Counted from the stretch's first letter, positions 48,196 through 57,775 are shown. The stretch is 62,908 nt of DNA from a virus (IMGVR_UViG_3300046724_000647:1-62908), one strand, 5' to 3'. Program-made: numbers and translations. The notes: a model not told the origin generated them from the letters alone.

Positions 48196-50423
48196 TGGCT
48201 GAGACCGATGACGTCACTCAGGCGATCAATATGTTCAAGGGTCTGCCGCAAGACCGGCAGGCCGCACTCCTGCAGCGCATGACGCCGGACCAGAAAGCGA
48301 AAATCCTGGCCGGGCTCCAAGCACGCCAAGGCCCGGCGCCATCCTACGTCCAGAGCCAGAAGCAAGCCATCGACTCCGAGATGGAGAAAGCCGATCCTGG
48401 CCGTCAGGTCACCCGCGATCCGCAAACCGGTGAAGTGACAATGACGCAACCCGGCACGCTGGGCAGCCGGGCACGAGAGGCCGCGATCGACGCGCTGTCG
48501 CCATTGACCGGACAGGCATTGCTGGGAGCAGTCCAGCAGGGTGGACAGGCACTCTGGGACATGCTGTCGGGACGTGGAAGCGGCAGGGCACAGGAAGTCG
48601 TGAAGGGTGCGGTGACAGCACCAGTGCAACCCGTCATAAAAATCGCACACGGCCTGAAGACCGGCAACTACGAAGAGGCCGCCGGTGGCGCCGGCGGATT
48701 CGCCACGCAGACCGCACCGGCAATCCTTGGCGCCGTAGATGCTGGCACTGGAGCCATTGACGCTTCGTCGAACGCCGCCCGTGAGTTCGCTCAGAACCGA
48801 CTTGGTGTCAACGCGCTGAGAACGACGGAACCGATCGTGCGCCGATACAACGCCGCAGCCGAAGCCGTTCCCGAACGTCAGGCCGCCGCCGACGCCGCAG
48901 CTGCAGAAAAGAACACTCAGGCGGCACAGACCGCCGCGGAGAAACACGCGGCAGATACCGCCAAGCTGACCGCAAAGAACGAAGCGGCGATGCACGAGGC
49001 CGATATCAAAACGGAAGGCAGTTCCGCCGATACGCTGGCTAAGAACAACGCCGATCGAATCGCCCACGAACAGGCCGTCAAGGACGTCACCGAGCACAAC
49101 GCCAACGTGGACGCACAGACCAACCGGGCCGCCAGTCTCGACAGCCAGCTTCGCGAGGGAAGCGAAGACCTCGGTAATCAGATCGTCGATCTCGACAAGA
49201 AGCTTCGCGAGGAAGGGAATCAGAAATACGACACCGTTACCGCGAAGGTTGCCGGTGACAAAGGCGTTCCCACCGATACGATAGTTCAGGCCGCGAAAAA
49301 AGCACGATCGATGCTCAAGGGTGCTCCGGAGAGTATTCGACAGTTCACCGACCTGATGAAAAAAGAAGCCGACACCGAGGCTCCGGTTGCCAATGGTGTG
49401 GCGCCTGAACCCGGTACCGGACTCTACAAACTCATGCAGGAACAGGGACTGATTCCGGAAGCCGAAACGATGCCCTTCGATCAACTCAAAGGGTATTCCT
49501 CGGAACTGGGCCGGAAACTGGCGGAAGGTGGATTGCCGGGCGACGTCTACCAGGCGATCAAATATCTCAAACAGCAGATCGATGCTGCAAAAGTCGCAAT
49601 CGCGGAACGGCATGGTGCCACCGCAGACCTAGCGGCCGCTGATAAGTTCTGGCAACAGTTTCAGGACACCATGTACGACAAGGACAGCGCCGTGGCCAAG
49701 GTCCGCGAGAATGTCGGTGTCGTGGATCCGGAATTCTACTCCGAGCCTTTCACGAAAGGAAAGTCGGCCGGCGTCGGCGCCTCAAAGCTTCGTGGACTCC
49801 CGACGCAGTATTCCGATATCGCCAACGGAATTGCCGATATGACCGAGCGTCTTCGCAAGGCGTATCAGGAACGCGGAGAAGTGAACATCCCGAAAAAGAA
49901 GGAAGTTCCGGCGCCTCCGACCACGCAGCCCCAAGGACCGCGCGCGATGGCCACACTGGAACCGGCGCCCACGCCCGTCCAGCCGAAGGTGGTCACGCCG
50001 GAGACGGTCCAGCCTCCAAAGCCGCCGACCGCCGAACAGATCCTGCAACGGAAGAAGGATCAGGCTTTGGGGCGGGCTCAGTCCCTCGGTGAAATGCGCC
50101 ATGCCACAGCATTTGAAAATCTTTCGCTTCCGATCAAGTCGATCACTTCCAATTTGCTGAAACGGCCGGCGGTGGTGGAATGGATTTCTCGACCGACCGC
50201 CTCGGATTTCGCGGCGATCGAGGCATTGCCAGATCCGATCCGGACTCAGATTCGCACCAAACTCCAGCAGGTTGTTGCCGAAGAAACCAAAGCCGGAAAG
50301 CCGCCACGGATTGATCCGCGCGTAGGTGCGTTCATCGGCGCCGCGGCTCCTGCCACGAACACGACCGGTGGCGTTCAGAATCGACGCCAAGCTATGGATG
50401 CCATGGGTCATCCGGTTCCGTGA
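48195..50423 (+). CDS. Internal virion / ejection protein candidate, 742 residues
   Basis: Long Ala/Glu/Lys-rich coiled coils occupy about residues 215-330. A helical domain follows, then a Pro-rich linker (about 560-620) and a helical end. The N-terminus has DDVTQAINMFKGLPQDRQAA. Size, order and composition fit the largest of the podovirus ejection proteins. No lysozyme motif is visible. Confidence 0.5.
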   Translation: MAETDDVTQAINMFKGLPQDRQAALLQRMTPDQKAKILAGLQARQGPAPSYVQSQKQAIDSEMEKADPGRQVTRDPQTGEVTMTQPGTLGSRAREAAIDALSPLTGQALLGAVQQGGQALWDMLSGRGSGRAQEVVKGAVTAPVQPVIKIAHGLKTGNYEEAAGGAGGFATQTAPAILGAVDAGTGAIDASSNAAREFAQNRLGVNALRTTEPIVRRYNAAAEAVPERQAAADAAAAEKNTQAAQTAAEKHAADTAKLTAKNEAAMHEADIKTEGSSADTLAKNNADRIAHEQAVKDVTEHNANVDAQTNRAASLDSQLREGSEDLGNQIVDLDKKLREEGNQKYDTVTAKVAGDKGVPTDTIVQAAKKARSMLKGAPESIRQFTDLMKKEADTEAPVANGVAPEPGTGLYKLMQEQGLIPEAETMPFDQLKGYSSELGRKLAEGGLPGDVYQAIKYLKQQIDAAKVAIAERHGATADLAAADKFWQQFQDTMYDKDSAVAKVRENVGVVDPEFYSEPFTKGKSAGVGASKLRGLPTQYSDIANGIADMTERLRKAYQERGEVNIPKKKEVPAPPTTQPQGPRAMATLEPAPTPVQPKVVTPETVQPPKPPTAEQILQRKKDQALGRAQSLGEMRHATAFENLSLPIKSITSNLLKRPAVVEWISRPTASDFAAIEALPDPIRTQIRTKLQQVVAEETKAGKPPRIDPRVGAFIGAAAPATNTTGGVQNRRQAMDAMGHPVP

Positions 50424-51424
50424 ATTCTGCCGACACCATCACCGCCTTCGAACTCTGCCAACGCAAAGCCTACTTATCCCAACGCTGGGAACGACACAAG
50501 CTTCTACCGAGCGAAATGTTACGCATGGGAGTGCTGGCCGGGCTCACCATCAAGGACCACACCGACTACGGCGAATTCGCTGGTGAGGAAGTGGTGACGC
50601 TGGCTTCCGAACGTGGAATGGACATCGATCGCGACAAACACAACGTGTACCGCGCGGTGATGAATCACGCCGGTATCGCCGACATTGTCACGACCGCGAT
50701 CCGCAAAGAAGGTCAATCGGCCTGGCTGCCGATCGGAAAGTCACGAGACATTAACTGGAATAGTTCCTGTCTAATCGATCCGACCGGAAACTTCCTCCGG
50801 CGATTTGTTCCCGCCGGAAGTTGGAATCAGGAACGTCAGGAACACGAGATTCGTTCGTGGTACGGACTGGCCGAAGTCTGTATGGCGAAGCTTCCGATGC
50901 AGATGGTGGTGGCGCAACTGGGGAATATGAACGGCGGCCGACGCCACGGCCATTGGTCGAAAGCGTTACTTCACCCGCGGAATGCTGGCATCCGATTCAA
51001 GCTTCGCAGCCGTATGACGATCGATGGCTTTAAGGAAACATGGATTCCGGTCTGGCGCGAGGAACACGATGACATCGGCCGGCAACGGTGGCTCGACGCC
51101 ATGCACGAAGACCGTGTCCTCGAGGAAGTCTTATTCGTCGTCGACATCCCACTTCCTGGCGAACTCGAGGCCCAGCGGATCCGTGACATGGCCAGCCGGA
51201 AACTTGATGAGATTTCTAAACTAACGGCACTTCCGGAGAAACAGCTTTCAACGTGCGATGGGCCTCTGGCGCCATGCCCATTCCGGGGATGTTGCTGGGG
51301 AGAACCAGAAATGGCTCCGTCGTCCCCACTGTTTGATGCTGTCGACGGAACCACGGCTCCCACTCTGCAGACCAGAGATTCTTCCAATCCAGACGCGGTG
51401 GCAGCAAGGTTTTTCGCAAGGTAA
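50420..51424 (+). CDS. Second PD-(D/E)XK/Fe-S nuclease-like protein
   Basis: GTG start (GTGA overlap with the previous gene). The 334-residue product begins TITAFELCQRKAYLSQRWER, the N-terminal cysteine motif of Cas4/RecB-type nucleases. It carries a second cysteine group near 279-292 (TCDGPLAPCPFRGCCWG), placed for an Fe-S cluster. The catalytic DxK is not obvious. It is the last rightward gene, and its final 209 nt overlap the glycosyltransferase gene on the other strand. Proteins like it occur next to virion genes in other phages; the role is unknown. Confidence 0.55.
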   Translation: MNSADTITAFELCQRKAYLSQRWERHKLLPSEMLRMGVLAGLTIKDHTDYGEFAGEEVVTLASERGMDIDRDKHNVYRAVMNHAGIADIVTTAIRKEGQSAWLPIGKSRDINWNSSCLIDPTGNFLRRFVPAGSWNQERQEHEIRSWYGLAEVCMAKLPMQMVVAQLGNMNGGRRHGHWSKALLHPRNAGIRFKLRSRMTIDGFKETWIPVWREEHDDIGRQRWLDAMHEDRVLEEVLFVVDIPLPGELEAQRIRDMASRKLDEISKLTALPEKQLSTCDGPLAPCPFRGCCWGEPEMAPSSPLFDAVDGTTAPTLQTRDSSNPDAVAARFFAR

Positions 51425-52547
51425 ACCGGTCCTTATTCTCGGATCGTTTCAATTCCTTCTTGATCTTCCATGCCCATTTCTTCGGATCGTAGACCGGCCG
51501 TACCGAATTGAAGATCCCTTCGACTCGGAACATTCCCGGCTCGATCATCATCTCCGCGTCCATGTGTTCGGCGTGGCCGCCGTAGTTGCCGGCGATAACC
51601 GGCGTGCCGCACGCGAGGCTTTCAAAGATCGGAAAACCGAAACCTTCCGGACCGATCCCCAGGGTCAGGTCACAAGCGGAGTAGAGTTTCGCCATGGTCT
51701 CGTCGCTGACCAGACCGTTGTTGATGATCGCCCGGTGCATCAGGTTGTAGTCCTCCAGCAGTTTCATGATCGCCCAGTGCCGTTCGTTGGTATCGATTTG
51801 GATGAAGATTCGAATCGGGATCTCTTTTGCGACCTCCTCCAACGCCTCCATGGCCAGGCCGTAGTCCTTCCTCATCTGGTTCGTCGCCACGATCCCGATC
51901 AACTTCTCATTGTCCTCAAAAACGATTTCCTGCCCGAAGTCGGTACGGAAGACCGCGCGCTTGTTCATCCCCTGATGGGGATGGAAGATCGTGGAATGGA
52001 TCCCGTGTGGAATGGCTACCAGTTCCCGCTTTCGGCAGTCCTGTTCGGAGAAGGTGTTTTCGATGACCTTCTTCGCCCATTCACTGTAGGCAATGATCCG
52101 ATCGAACCCGTAGAGACATTGTGCGTTTGCGTTGCAGAGCATGTTCTTGGGACCGGCAGCGTCCATCGGCGCGTAGATCCATTTTTGGAACGGCCGCGAC
52201 AGCAGCCACTTCCGCATTTCACGATCGTTCAACCATTCTGGATTGTCCGGCCGGCCGAACCAGAGCATTCGACTGGCATCCCAGATCGTCAGCACGGCGC
52301 CCTTTCGACCTTCGGAGAAGTTTTGCCAGACGTCCTTCACGGCGGGAATGAAGAAATCGTTCAGTCCCTCGATTGCGTACTGAGGGAATGGAAGCCGGCG
52401 ATCGCCCGGGCCACCGTAGCCTAGAGTTCCAACGTCATAAAGATCGTTCAGGTGATGGTGGATGCCCAGCGCCAGGTCTTTGCAAATCCGGCCCAGTCCG
52501 CTGGAAGAGGATGGCGCGTCACTGATAATCAGAAGCGGCACTTTCAT
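51216..52547 (-). CDS. GT4-type glycosyltransferase (GT-B fold)
   Basis: The 443-residue product has the GT4 donor-site motif EGFGFPIFESLACGTPVIAG near residue 305, with two Glu in E-x7-E spacing. The N-terminus reads LLIISDAPSSSSGLGRICKD. GT4 enzymes transfer sugars from nucleotide donors. It is the last gene of the leftward glycosylation island. The extra C-terminal 50 residues (after RQHQTVG) overlap the opposite gene. Confidence 0.8.
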   Translation of the reverse strand: MKVPLLIISDAPSSSSGLGRICKDLALGIHHHLNDLYDVGTLGYGGPGDRRLPFPQYAIEGLNDFFIPAVKDVWQNFSEGRKGAVLTIWDASRMLWFGRPDNPEWLNDREMRKWLLSRPFQKWIYAPMDAAGPKNMLCNANAQCLYGFDRIIAYSEWAKKVIENTFSEQDCRKRELVAIPHGIHSTIFHPHQGMNKRAVFRTDFGQEIVFEDNEKLIGIVATNQMRKDYGLAMEALEEVAKEIPIRIFIQIDTNERHWAIMKLLEDYNLMHRAIINNGLVSDETMAKLYSACDLTLGIGPEGFGFPIFESLACGTPVIAGNYGGHAEHMDAEMMIEPGMFRVEGIFNSVRPVYDPKKWAWKIKKELKRSENKDRFTLRKTLLPPRLDWKNLWSAEWEPWFRRQHQTVGTTEPFLVLPSNIPGMGMAPEAHRTLKAVSPEVPLV

Positions 52548-52575
52548 TCTTGGTTCAAGTCCTTTCGGTGCTGAA

Positions 52576-53121
52576 TTATTCGCCGGGGATGATCACCGGG
52601 TGGTCCGGAATCAGGTCCTGGCCCGATCCCAGATCCGGAAGCATGTCATCAGGATCGTTGGAGGACAACTGGACGTGCATGGCGCCGCCCTGGACCTTGG
52701 CGCCCTTTTCCACCAGCGGGTGCGGTTTGATCATGTGGGCGAGATGTGCGGGAACCTGAACTCCGCCAACCAATGAACCGGTGGCCACGCGCGGAGGAAG
52801 CGGTTGCCGGAGAACGTTCCGGGCCTCCATGGCCTCGGATTCAATCGGCGGCATCTTGTCTGCCGCCAGCAGATTCGGCATCGGACCGGAGTGTCCTTTC
52901 TGCAGATAATCCTCGAGGACCTGTTTCACCTGTTCCAGTCGTGGAATCTCTTCCTCGAGTGCCATCTTCTGATGGAGGATCCGTTGATAGTCCAGACACG
53001 CTTTCTCGTATCGGCGTGTGGCCTGATCCAGCGCGCGCGCATACGGACTGCGGCTGACCTTCCGCTTCACCTTGACCTTCGGTATCCTGACGAGTCGAGC
53101 CTTCGGTTTGATTTTACGCAT
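52576..53121 (-). CDS. Basic coiled-coil protein, 181 residues
   Basis: The ATG lies 8 nt inside the end of the GT2 gene. The first 25 residues are Arg/Lys-rich (KPKARLVRIPKVKVKRKVSR). A coiled coil follows (ATRRYEKACLDYQRILHQK), then a Pro-rich tail. It might tether island enzymes or bind DNA; no family recognised. Confidence 0.5.
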   Translation of the reverse strand: MRKIKPKARLVRIPKVKVKRKVSRSPYARALDQATRRYEKACLDYQRILHQKMALEEEIPRLEQVKQVLEDYLQKGHSGPMPNLLAADKMPPIESEAMEARNVLRQPLPPRVATGSLVGGVQVPAHLAHMIKPHPLVEKGAKVQGGAMHVQLSSNDPDDMLPDLGSGQDLIPDHPVIIPGE

Positions 53122-53836
53122 CCGGCGCCCCATGTCCGAACAGGGCGTAGTACGGTGGTGTCCCCACCTGAACTCCCCACTTCTGTTCAAACGTGCGACG
53201 GTCTTTCTCCGCCTGGGCTTCGATCATCGCCTTCTCGCCCGGACTCGCGGATTTCAAGGTTCCGCTGGCGTAGTGGTAGAACGGAATGCCGATCGTGTAC
53301 GCCTCGATCCCGGCCTTGTGCATTCGCAGGTGGTAATCCCCGTCGGACGCGTAGAGCCACATCGACTCGTCGAATCCCCCGACTTTGTCCCAGACGTGCT
53401 TGCGAATCAGGAAGCAACTGAAGTCCGGATGTGGCCGCGGTGCCTTCCGCCATTCGCCTCGGATCCCTTCCATGTTGTCGACGCTGACGGCAGTGACGAA
53501 GTCCCCGCCGTCCTCGAGAAGTGATCGGTAGGTATCGGGACGAAGGACCACGTCGTTGTTCACGACCAGCGCGTGATTGCAACGTCGGAAGATAGTGGTC
53601 AGCGCGTAGTTCCATCCGGAGGACACGCCTTGCGCCGGCCGGAACGTCGTCGTGTTCGGACAGAAGCTTTCCAGCCATTCGGTGGTTCCGTCCTGACTGT
53701 TGTTGTCCACCACATGCAACTGGACGGGAATGTCCTGTTCCAGTACGGACTGAACGGCCTGTTTCGTCAGCGCCAAGGAATTCCTGCAAAGCATCACAAC
53801 CGGGTTCACACCGGTATAGTTGAGTTCTCGTTTCAT
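53114..53836 (-). CDS. GT2-family glycosyltransferase
   Basis: The 240-residue product begins with the GT2 nucleotide-sugar site (VVMLCRNSLALTKQAVQSVL). VVDNNSQDGTTEWLES follows, then a DxD-like segment VVNNDVVLRP and the acceptor-side DKVGGFDESMWLYASDGDYH. It transfers a sugar from a nucleotide donor. Coupled by ATGA to the endonuclease gene upstream. Confidence 0.8.
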   Translation of the reverse strand: MKRELNYTGVNPVVMLCRNSLALTKQAVQSVLEQDIPVQLHVVDNNSQDGTTEWLESFCPNTTTFRPAQGVSSGWNYALTTIFRRCNHALVVNNDVVLRPDTYRSLLEDGGDFVTAVSVDNMEGIRGEWRKAPRPHPDFSCFLIRKHVWDKVGGFDESMWLYASDGDYHLRMHKAGIEAYTIGIPFYHYASGTLKSASPGEKAMIEAQAEKDRRTFEQKWGVQVGTPPYYALFGHGAPDA

Positions 53837-54363
53837 TGATTCTCCAAATTGTTTAATTGGGCAAAGTCACCAAAATGTTTGATAGCGGCTTCGTTGTAGG
53901 CACAGGCGGCTTCTTCCTGAGTACTGAACCAGCCAATATTGATTAAGATTCCGCTCACGCGAATCCGGCAGCGCCAAGGCTTCGTCAGGGTGTCTCGCTT
54001 GTGGACGAGAGAATAACTGACCCCTTTAAATCTCGAGGCTTTTTGCCTTGTGCGCTCACTGACTCGAAGGGTCCTTTGATTTTGCATGTTCTGGGTTTGT
54101 GTGGCGCGCCTCAGATTCTCGCGTTGATTGTTCAGCCCGTCTCCGTCCCGATGGTCGATCCGGATTTTGCTACTCACGTCGTATATTTCGTGGTGCATGA
54201 GTCGCCGCCGATACTTCTTTGGTGCGGTCCTGATGTACCGAAACGCGTAAGATCCATGACCGTCGCTCCGCTTTTTCTCGCACCAGACAAACTGAGAAAG
54301 GTGCGGGAAATCTTCATCGTCGACCGACGCCAGTCGGCCATTACTCAGCCTTATGAATTTCAT
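53833..54363 (-). CDS. HNH-AP2 homing endonuclease in the glycosylation island
   Basis: The 176-residue product has LMHHEIYDVSSKIRIDHRDG, then the HNH_3 core GLNNQRENLRRATQTQNMQN. A C-terminal AP2 domain with GWFSTQEEAACAYNEAAIKH follows. It is coupled by ATGA on both sides, as though it had slipped between two genes without breaking the translational chain. Confidence 0.8.
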   Translation of the reverse strand: MKFIRLSNGRLASVDDEDFPHLSQFVWCEKKRSDGHGSYAFRYIRTAPKKYRRRLMHHEIYDVSSKIRIDHRDGDGLNNQRENLRRATQTQNMQNQRTLRVSERTRQKASRFKGVSYSLVHKRDTLTKPWRCRIRVSGILINIGWFSTQEEAACAYNEAAIKHFGDFAQLNNLENQ

Positions 54364-54878
54364 TTGACGCAGCACACTCCGAGGATCCACCAGTCACGTG
54401 CTATGTCAGCACCAGGGATTGTTTCCCAATCAAAGAGAGAAACGTCTCTCCATTCGGCCGCCCGACTCAGATCGTTAATAAGGTAATCGCGACTGTATCC
54501 GAATTTGTGGCGATCGCCTGGCTCTCCCTGATAGGCGCCGTACACGTTGACCATGTAGAGATAGTCTTCAAGTTCTCCGGCCAGCCATCGCCTCGCCAAT
54601 GCTTCCATGTCCGGAACCGTGATGATCAAACTACCGCCCGGCGCCAGCACGCGGTGACATTCCTTCACCAGCGCGTGGCCTTCACCCAATCCGAAATGTT
54701 CGTAAACTTGGTGCAGGACAACGTAATCGATCGTTTCGTCTTCGTAGGGAAGCGGATCATTACCGACGTCCAGAAGCAGATCCGGAACCTGGCCCGGCCG
54801 GCTGACGGCATCGATGTTCACCCATCCCTCACTGACGTCGAAGCGGCGCTGACCCGAACCAATGTTCAAAGCCCTCAT
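54360..54878 (-). CDS. SAM-dependent methyltransferase, 172 residues
   Basis: ALNIGSGQRRF is a motif I (GxGxx), INIDAVS-like motif II is VNIDAVSRPGQ, and VVLHQVYEHFG matches the post-motif helix. CHRVLAPGGSLIITVPD is motif III/IV of class I methyltransferases that act on small molecules or sugars. It is likely to methylate sugar residues in the island's product. Confidence 0.8.
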   Translation of the reverse strand: MRALNIGSGQRRFDVSEGWVNIDAVSRPGQVPDLLLDVGNDPLPYEDETIDYVVLHQVYEHFGLGEGHALVKECHRVLAPGGSLIITVPDMEALARRWLAGELEDYLYMVNVYGAYQGEPGDRHKFGYSRDYLINDLSRAAEWRDVSLFDWETIPGADIARDWWILGVCCVK

Positions 54879-55627
54879 CGCGGTACTCCATGGGGAAGAA
54901 CATCCTTGAACTCGTCGTAGATGTACCGGTGCGAGTCGATGTATTGTTGCCAGTGTTTGGGATCGTCGCCTTTCCCCATCTTCACGAATGTCTGGCCGCC
55001 CAGATGATCACACGCCACGCCTACCAGTCGGATCCTCGATCCCAGCCGACGCGTCATGCAGGACAGCCAGTAGTCGTAGCAAACGTATCCGATCGGCGTG
55101 TTCAGCGGCCAGCCACCGGCATCCTCCAGGACCTTGCGCCGGACGATCAACGCGAATCCGTCCAGCACGGCCACATCACGACTGCCAGTGAATCGTTCTC
55201 CGTGGTTCTCCGCGTCTCGCATGTTGGACGCGAACCCGTGCCGCCCCAGTTGCCTGTAGTCGTAAGGGTCACGGTAGATCCCACCGGTTCCGTGTGCGGT
55301 GGCGCCACCGAATCCGACAAGGCCGACGTTGGGATCCTCGAACTCGGCCAGAACGCGCGCGACCCAATCCGGATCGCAGATGATCGTGTCGTCGTGCAGG
55401 TAGGCGATAATCTCCGCGTGCGACGTTTCGAGTCCATTGGCGTAGGCCGGAAGCATTCCGTCTCGGCCGTCCATGACGAAAATCTGTGGATAGCAGTCCG
55501 TCAATACGAATCCAAGGTTGTCGGCCATCGGGATCTTCCGGCTATCCATGGCATCGCCGCCCCAGCTTGCGATTGCTTTCCTCAGACTCTCGGCGCCGGC
55601 GTGAGCAGTCACAATGCACATCTTCAT
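54875..55627 (-). CDS. GT2-like glycosyltransferase, 250 residues
   Basis: ATGA overlaps at both ends. An IIAYLHDDTIICDPDWV segment carries the DD acid motif of GT-A enzymes. LVGFGGATAHGTGGIYRDPY and VLDGFALIVRRKVLEDAGGW give the substrate side, with WLSCMTRRLGSRIRL later. N-terminal MKMCIVTAHAGAESLRKAI fits a Rossmann-like start. Confidence 0.75.
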   Translation of the reverse strand: MKMCIVTAHAGAESLRKAIASWGGDAMDSRKIPMADNLGFVLTDCYPQIFVMDGRDGMLPAYANGLETSHAEIIAYLHDDTIICDPDWVARVLAEFEDPNVGLVGFGGATAHGTGGIYRDPYDYRQLGRHGFASNMRDAENHGERFTGSRDVAVLDGFALIVRRKVLEDAGGWPLNTPIGYVCYDYWLSCMTRRLGSRIRLVGVACDHLGGQTFVKMGKGDDPKHWQQYIDSHRYIYDEFKDVLPHGVPR

Positions 55628-56235
55628 AGAGGAATCTTGCCTCCGTAGAATGCTGTGTTGTCGTTCCACCGGGTGAACCGACTGGTGAAAAGTCCGTGCT
55701 CTGCAAACAGAGCGATCCATTCCTTGTCGGTCTTCGTCTGTTCGTTTGGTTGGTCGAAATGAGCCCAGAGTTCGTTCGGGCAGTAGAAGTAGAACCTTCC
55801 GTCGTACTTCAGAAGCGCATGGATGTTATCGAGCGCGGAGGGGAGATCGACGATGTGTTCCAGCGACCCGATGCTGACGACGAAGTCGAACTTGCCAACG
55901 TGAAAAGAGTCCGTGTTTGTAAGGGTGAAGCCGTCGCCAATATCCGCCAGTATCAGCGTTGCTTCTGGAGCACGTAGAGTGGCGTGAGCGATCCCGATGC
56001 GACTCAGTTCAATTCCGACGCAACTGACGCGCTTAACCGCTTCCTGTAGAAAGTGTCCGGCGCCGCAACCGACGTCGAGCAACCACTTCTCTTTGTCGTA
56101 GGGCACCATCATGTCGTTCAGGTGGCGGTTGACCTCTTCGGGAGGGGTGTGCCAGCCGTCGCCCATCTCGACGTATTTCCTGTTGTACCAATCACCGAGT
56201 TCCTTCGAATTGTCGAACTGTTTCCTATCTGTCAT
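55624..56235 (-). CDS. SAM-dependent methyltransferase, 203 residues
   Basis: LLDVGCGAGHFLQEAV is motif I, CVGIELSRIGIAHAT motif II, and FDFVVSIGSLEHIVDLPSAL the conserved catalytic helix of class I methyltransferases. Coupled by ATGA to the GT2-like gene. Probable substrate: a sugar or lipid-linked intermediate (inference). Confidence 0.85.
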   Translation of the reverse strand: MTDRKQFDNSKELGDWYNRKYVEMGDGWHTPPEEVNRHLNDMMVPYDKEKWLLDVGCGAGHFLQEAVKRVSCVGIELSRIGIAHATLRAPEATLILADIGDGFTLTNTDSFHVGKFDFVVSIGSLEHIVDLPSALDNIHALLKYDGRFYFYCPNELWAHFDQPNEQTKTDKEWIALFAEHGLFTSRFTRWNDNTAFYGGKIPL

Positions 56236-56237
56236 TT

Positions 56238-56441
56238 TCAGTCTCCAAATTCAGGATTAGGATTCTTTCGAATCCATTCCTTCAAATCTTCGAAATCAAT
56301 CTCAATAAAGTTGTATCCAGCTTCATTGAAGGCGACAACAACAAGACGGCCAGTTCCGGACTCGCGTCTCAGTTCAACATCCATTTCTTCGGCATATTCG
56401 CGGACACCTTCCATTACGAGAGATTTGGCGCTTATGCTCAT
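56238..56441 (-). CDS. Hypothetical protein, 67 residues
   Basis: GGAGGAAACG precedes the ATG. Small and acidic (LVMEGVREYAEEMDVELRRE), beta/helix mixed. Function unknown; overlaps the methyltransferase gene upstream by ATGA. Confidence 0.55.
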   Translation of the reverse strand: MSISAKSLVMEGVREYAEEMDVELRRESGTGRLVVVAFNEAGYNFIEIDFEDLKEWIRKNPNPEFGD

Positions 56442-56992
56442 CGTTTCCTCCAGACGCCCAACGTGCCTTCGGTGCAGATGTATTCCCATTCCTGATGGGC
56501 CAGCATGTATCGGTTCACGGCCGCCCAGACTCCGGGCAAGCTTTCCCGGCCGTAATCGTGGAACATCGCATATCCACCAACCGAGACGTGCGGTAGAAAA
56601 TGATCGCAATCCCGGTAAACCTGATCTTCCTCATGGTCGCCGTCGATCAAAATGGCGTCGATCGGTGGTGTGACCGTGAATGCGTCACTGATAATCCGGT
56701 GAATCGCGTACAGGGCTCCGGACTCGTCGGCCATCTTCGCCCACGCATCGAAAGCCTCTTGACCATCGGCTTCGTTGAACGGATCCACGCCGGCGTAACT
56801 CAAGCCGTGTTCCCGTGTGACCTGCAGCGCGATCGAACTCGATCGTCCCCACTGTAGCCCCACTTCGATCACCCTGGATCCCGGTGGCAATGACGACAGG
56901 ATGTGGAAGTAAAGCCGGGCCTCGGGTTCTTCGAACGCCGCGCTGGAACTGAAGCGGGATGTGAATAGGTACGCCTCTTCAAATGTCAGCAT
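56438..56992 (-). CDS. Class I methyltransferase-like (Methyltransf_24-type), 184 residues
   Basis: VIEVGLQWGRSSSIALQVT is motif I, LSYAGVDPFNEADGQEAFDA motif II. IDAILIDGDHEEDQVYRDCD is the DGDH signature of the Methyltransf_24/cephalosporin-hydroxylase-type group. Coupled within the island. Starts after GGAAGAGGAAC. Confidence 0.75.
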   Translation of the reverse strand: MLTFEEAYLFTSRFSSSAAFEEPEARLYFHILSSLPPGSRVIEVGLQWGRSSSIALQVTREHGLSYAGVDPFNEADGQEAFDAWAKMADESGALYAIHRIISDAFTVTPPIDAILIDGDHEEDQVYRDCDHFLPHVSVGGYAMFHDYGRESLPGVWAAVNRYMLAHQEWEYICTEGTLGVWRKR

Positions 56993-57227
56993 CTTTGTTC
57001 CTCTTCCATTGACCAACGTGAACGATCGGGACCGCGATAATGGCGTAGGTGATTTCGTCGAGCCCTTGAATGTATTTCGACATTCGCTCCGCGCTGGCCA
57101 ATTCGAAATTGACCTTCGATAACGCGTCTTTGTACTCCGGATGGATCGATTTGAAATCCAGTGCGTGGGCTCCGGCGCTATGGAAGACGGCATACCAGGT
57201 TTCCAACGGTTTGGGATTATTGCTCAA
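56979..57227 (-). CDS. Hypothetical protein, TTG start, 82 residues
   Basis: The TTG overlaps the previous stop as TTGA, preceded by GGAGGAAACC. MSNNPKPLETWYAVFHSAGA then charged helices. Function unknown; overlaps the next gene by 14 nt. Confidence 0.5.
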   Translation of the reverse strand: MSNNPKPLETWYAVFHSAGAHALDFKSIHPEYKDALSKVNFELASAERMSKYIQGLDEITYAIIAVPIVHVGQWKRNKDADI

Positions 57228-57775
57228 GGTTTCCTCCGAATCGCCAGTCCGTCCCACACACCCAGGTCTTCCCAGCCGGCCGTGAACTTATCCACGGCGA
57301 TGTTCACATCCGGAAAGCAACTGTTGTAATCGTGGAAGCACGCCACGCCGCCGGACTTCACCTTCGGCAGCCAGAGTTCGCAGTCCAGTGAGGGACCGCC
57401 GTCGGGAATGTTGTCGAAGTGGTACGCGTCGATGTGAATCAGGTCCAGCGGTTTGTCGACCAGTGTGGCTCCCTCGGTAGACTTCACTCGAGCGAGGAAA
57501 TAGTCTGCATTAAAGGACTCCATGAGCCCTTGCACCTTCGGTTGGTTTTCAATCAGCACACTTTCCCAACTGTCGACGAGAACGAACGAAACTTTGCGCC
57601 CGACTGTACCCTGAAGCATGACGCTCAGACTCCGCCCCTGATCGACGCCCACTTCGGCAATCGTTCCACCCTTGGGAACATTCAACGCCAGTGCGTAGAG
57701 TTTCTCCGCGCTCAACTGCGTGAACGAACCGGGAATCTTATCGGTGAATGCCCAGACCTCTTCGAATGATTTCAT
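57224..57775 (-). CDS. Class I methyltransferase-like (Methyltransf_24-type), 183 residues
   Basis: IAEVGVDQGRSLSVMLQ is motif I, FVLVDSWESVLIENQPKVQ motif II. PLDLIHIDAYHFDNIPDGGP carries the conserved Asp/His pair. It is related in layout to the gene at 56438. Two such genes in one island suggest duplicated methylation steps. Confidence 0.75.
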   Translation of the reverse strand: MKSFEEVWAFTDKIPGSFTQLSAEKLYALALNVPKGGTIAEVGVDQGRSLSVMLQGTVGRKVSFVLVDSWESVLIENQPKVQGLMESFNADYFLARVKSTEGATLVDKPLDLIHIDAYHFDNIPDGGPSLDCELWLPKVKSGGVACFHDYNSCFPDVNIAVDKFTAGWEDLGVWDGLAIRRKP

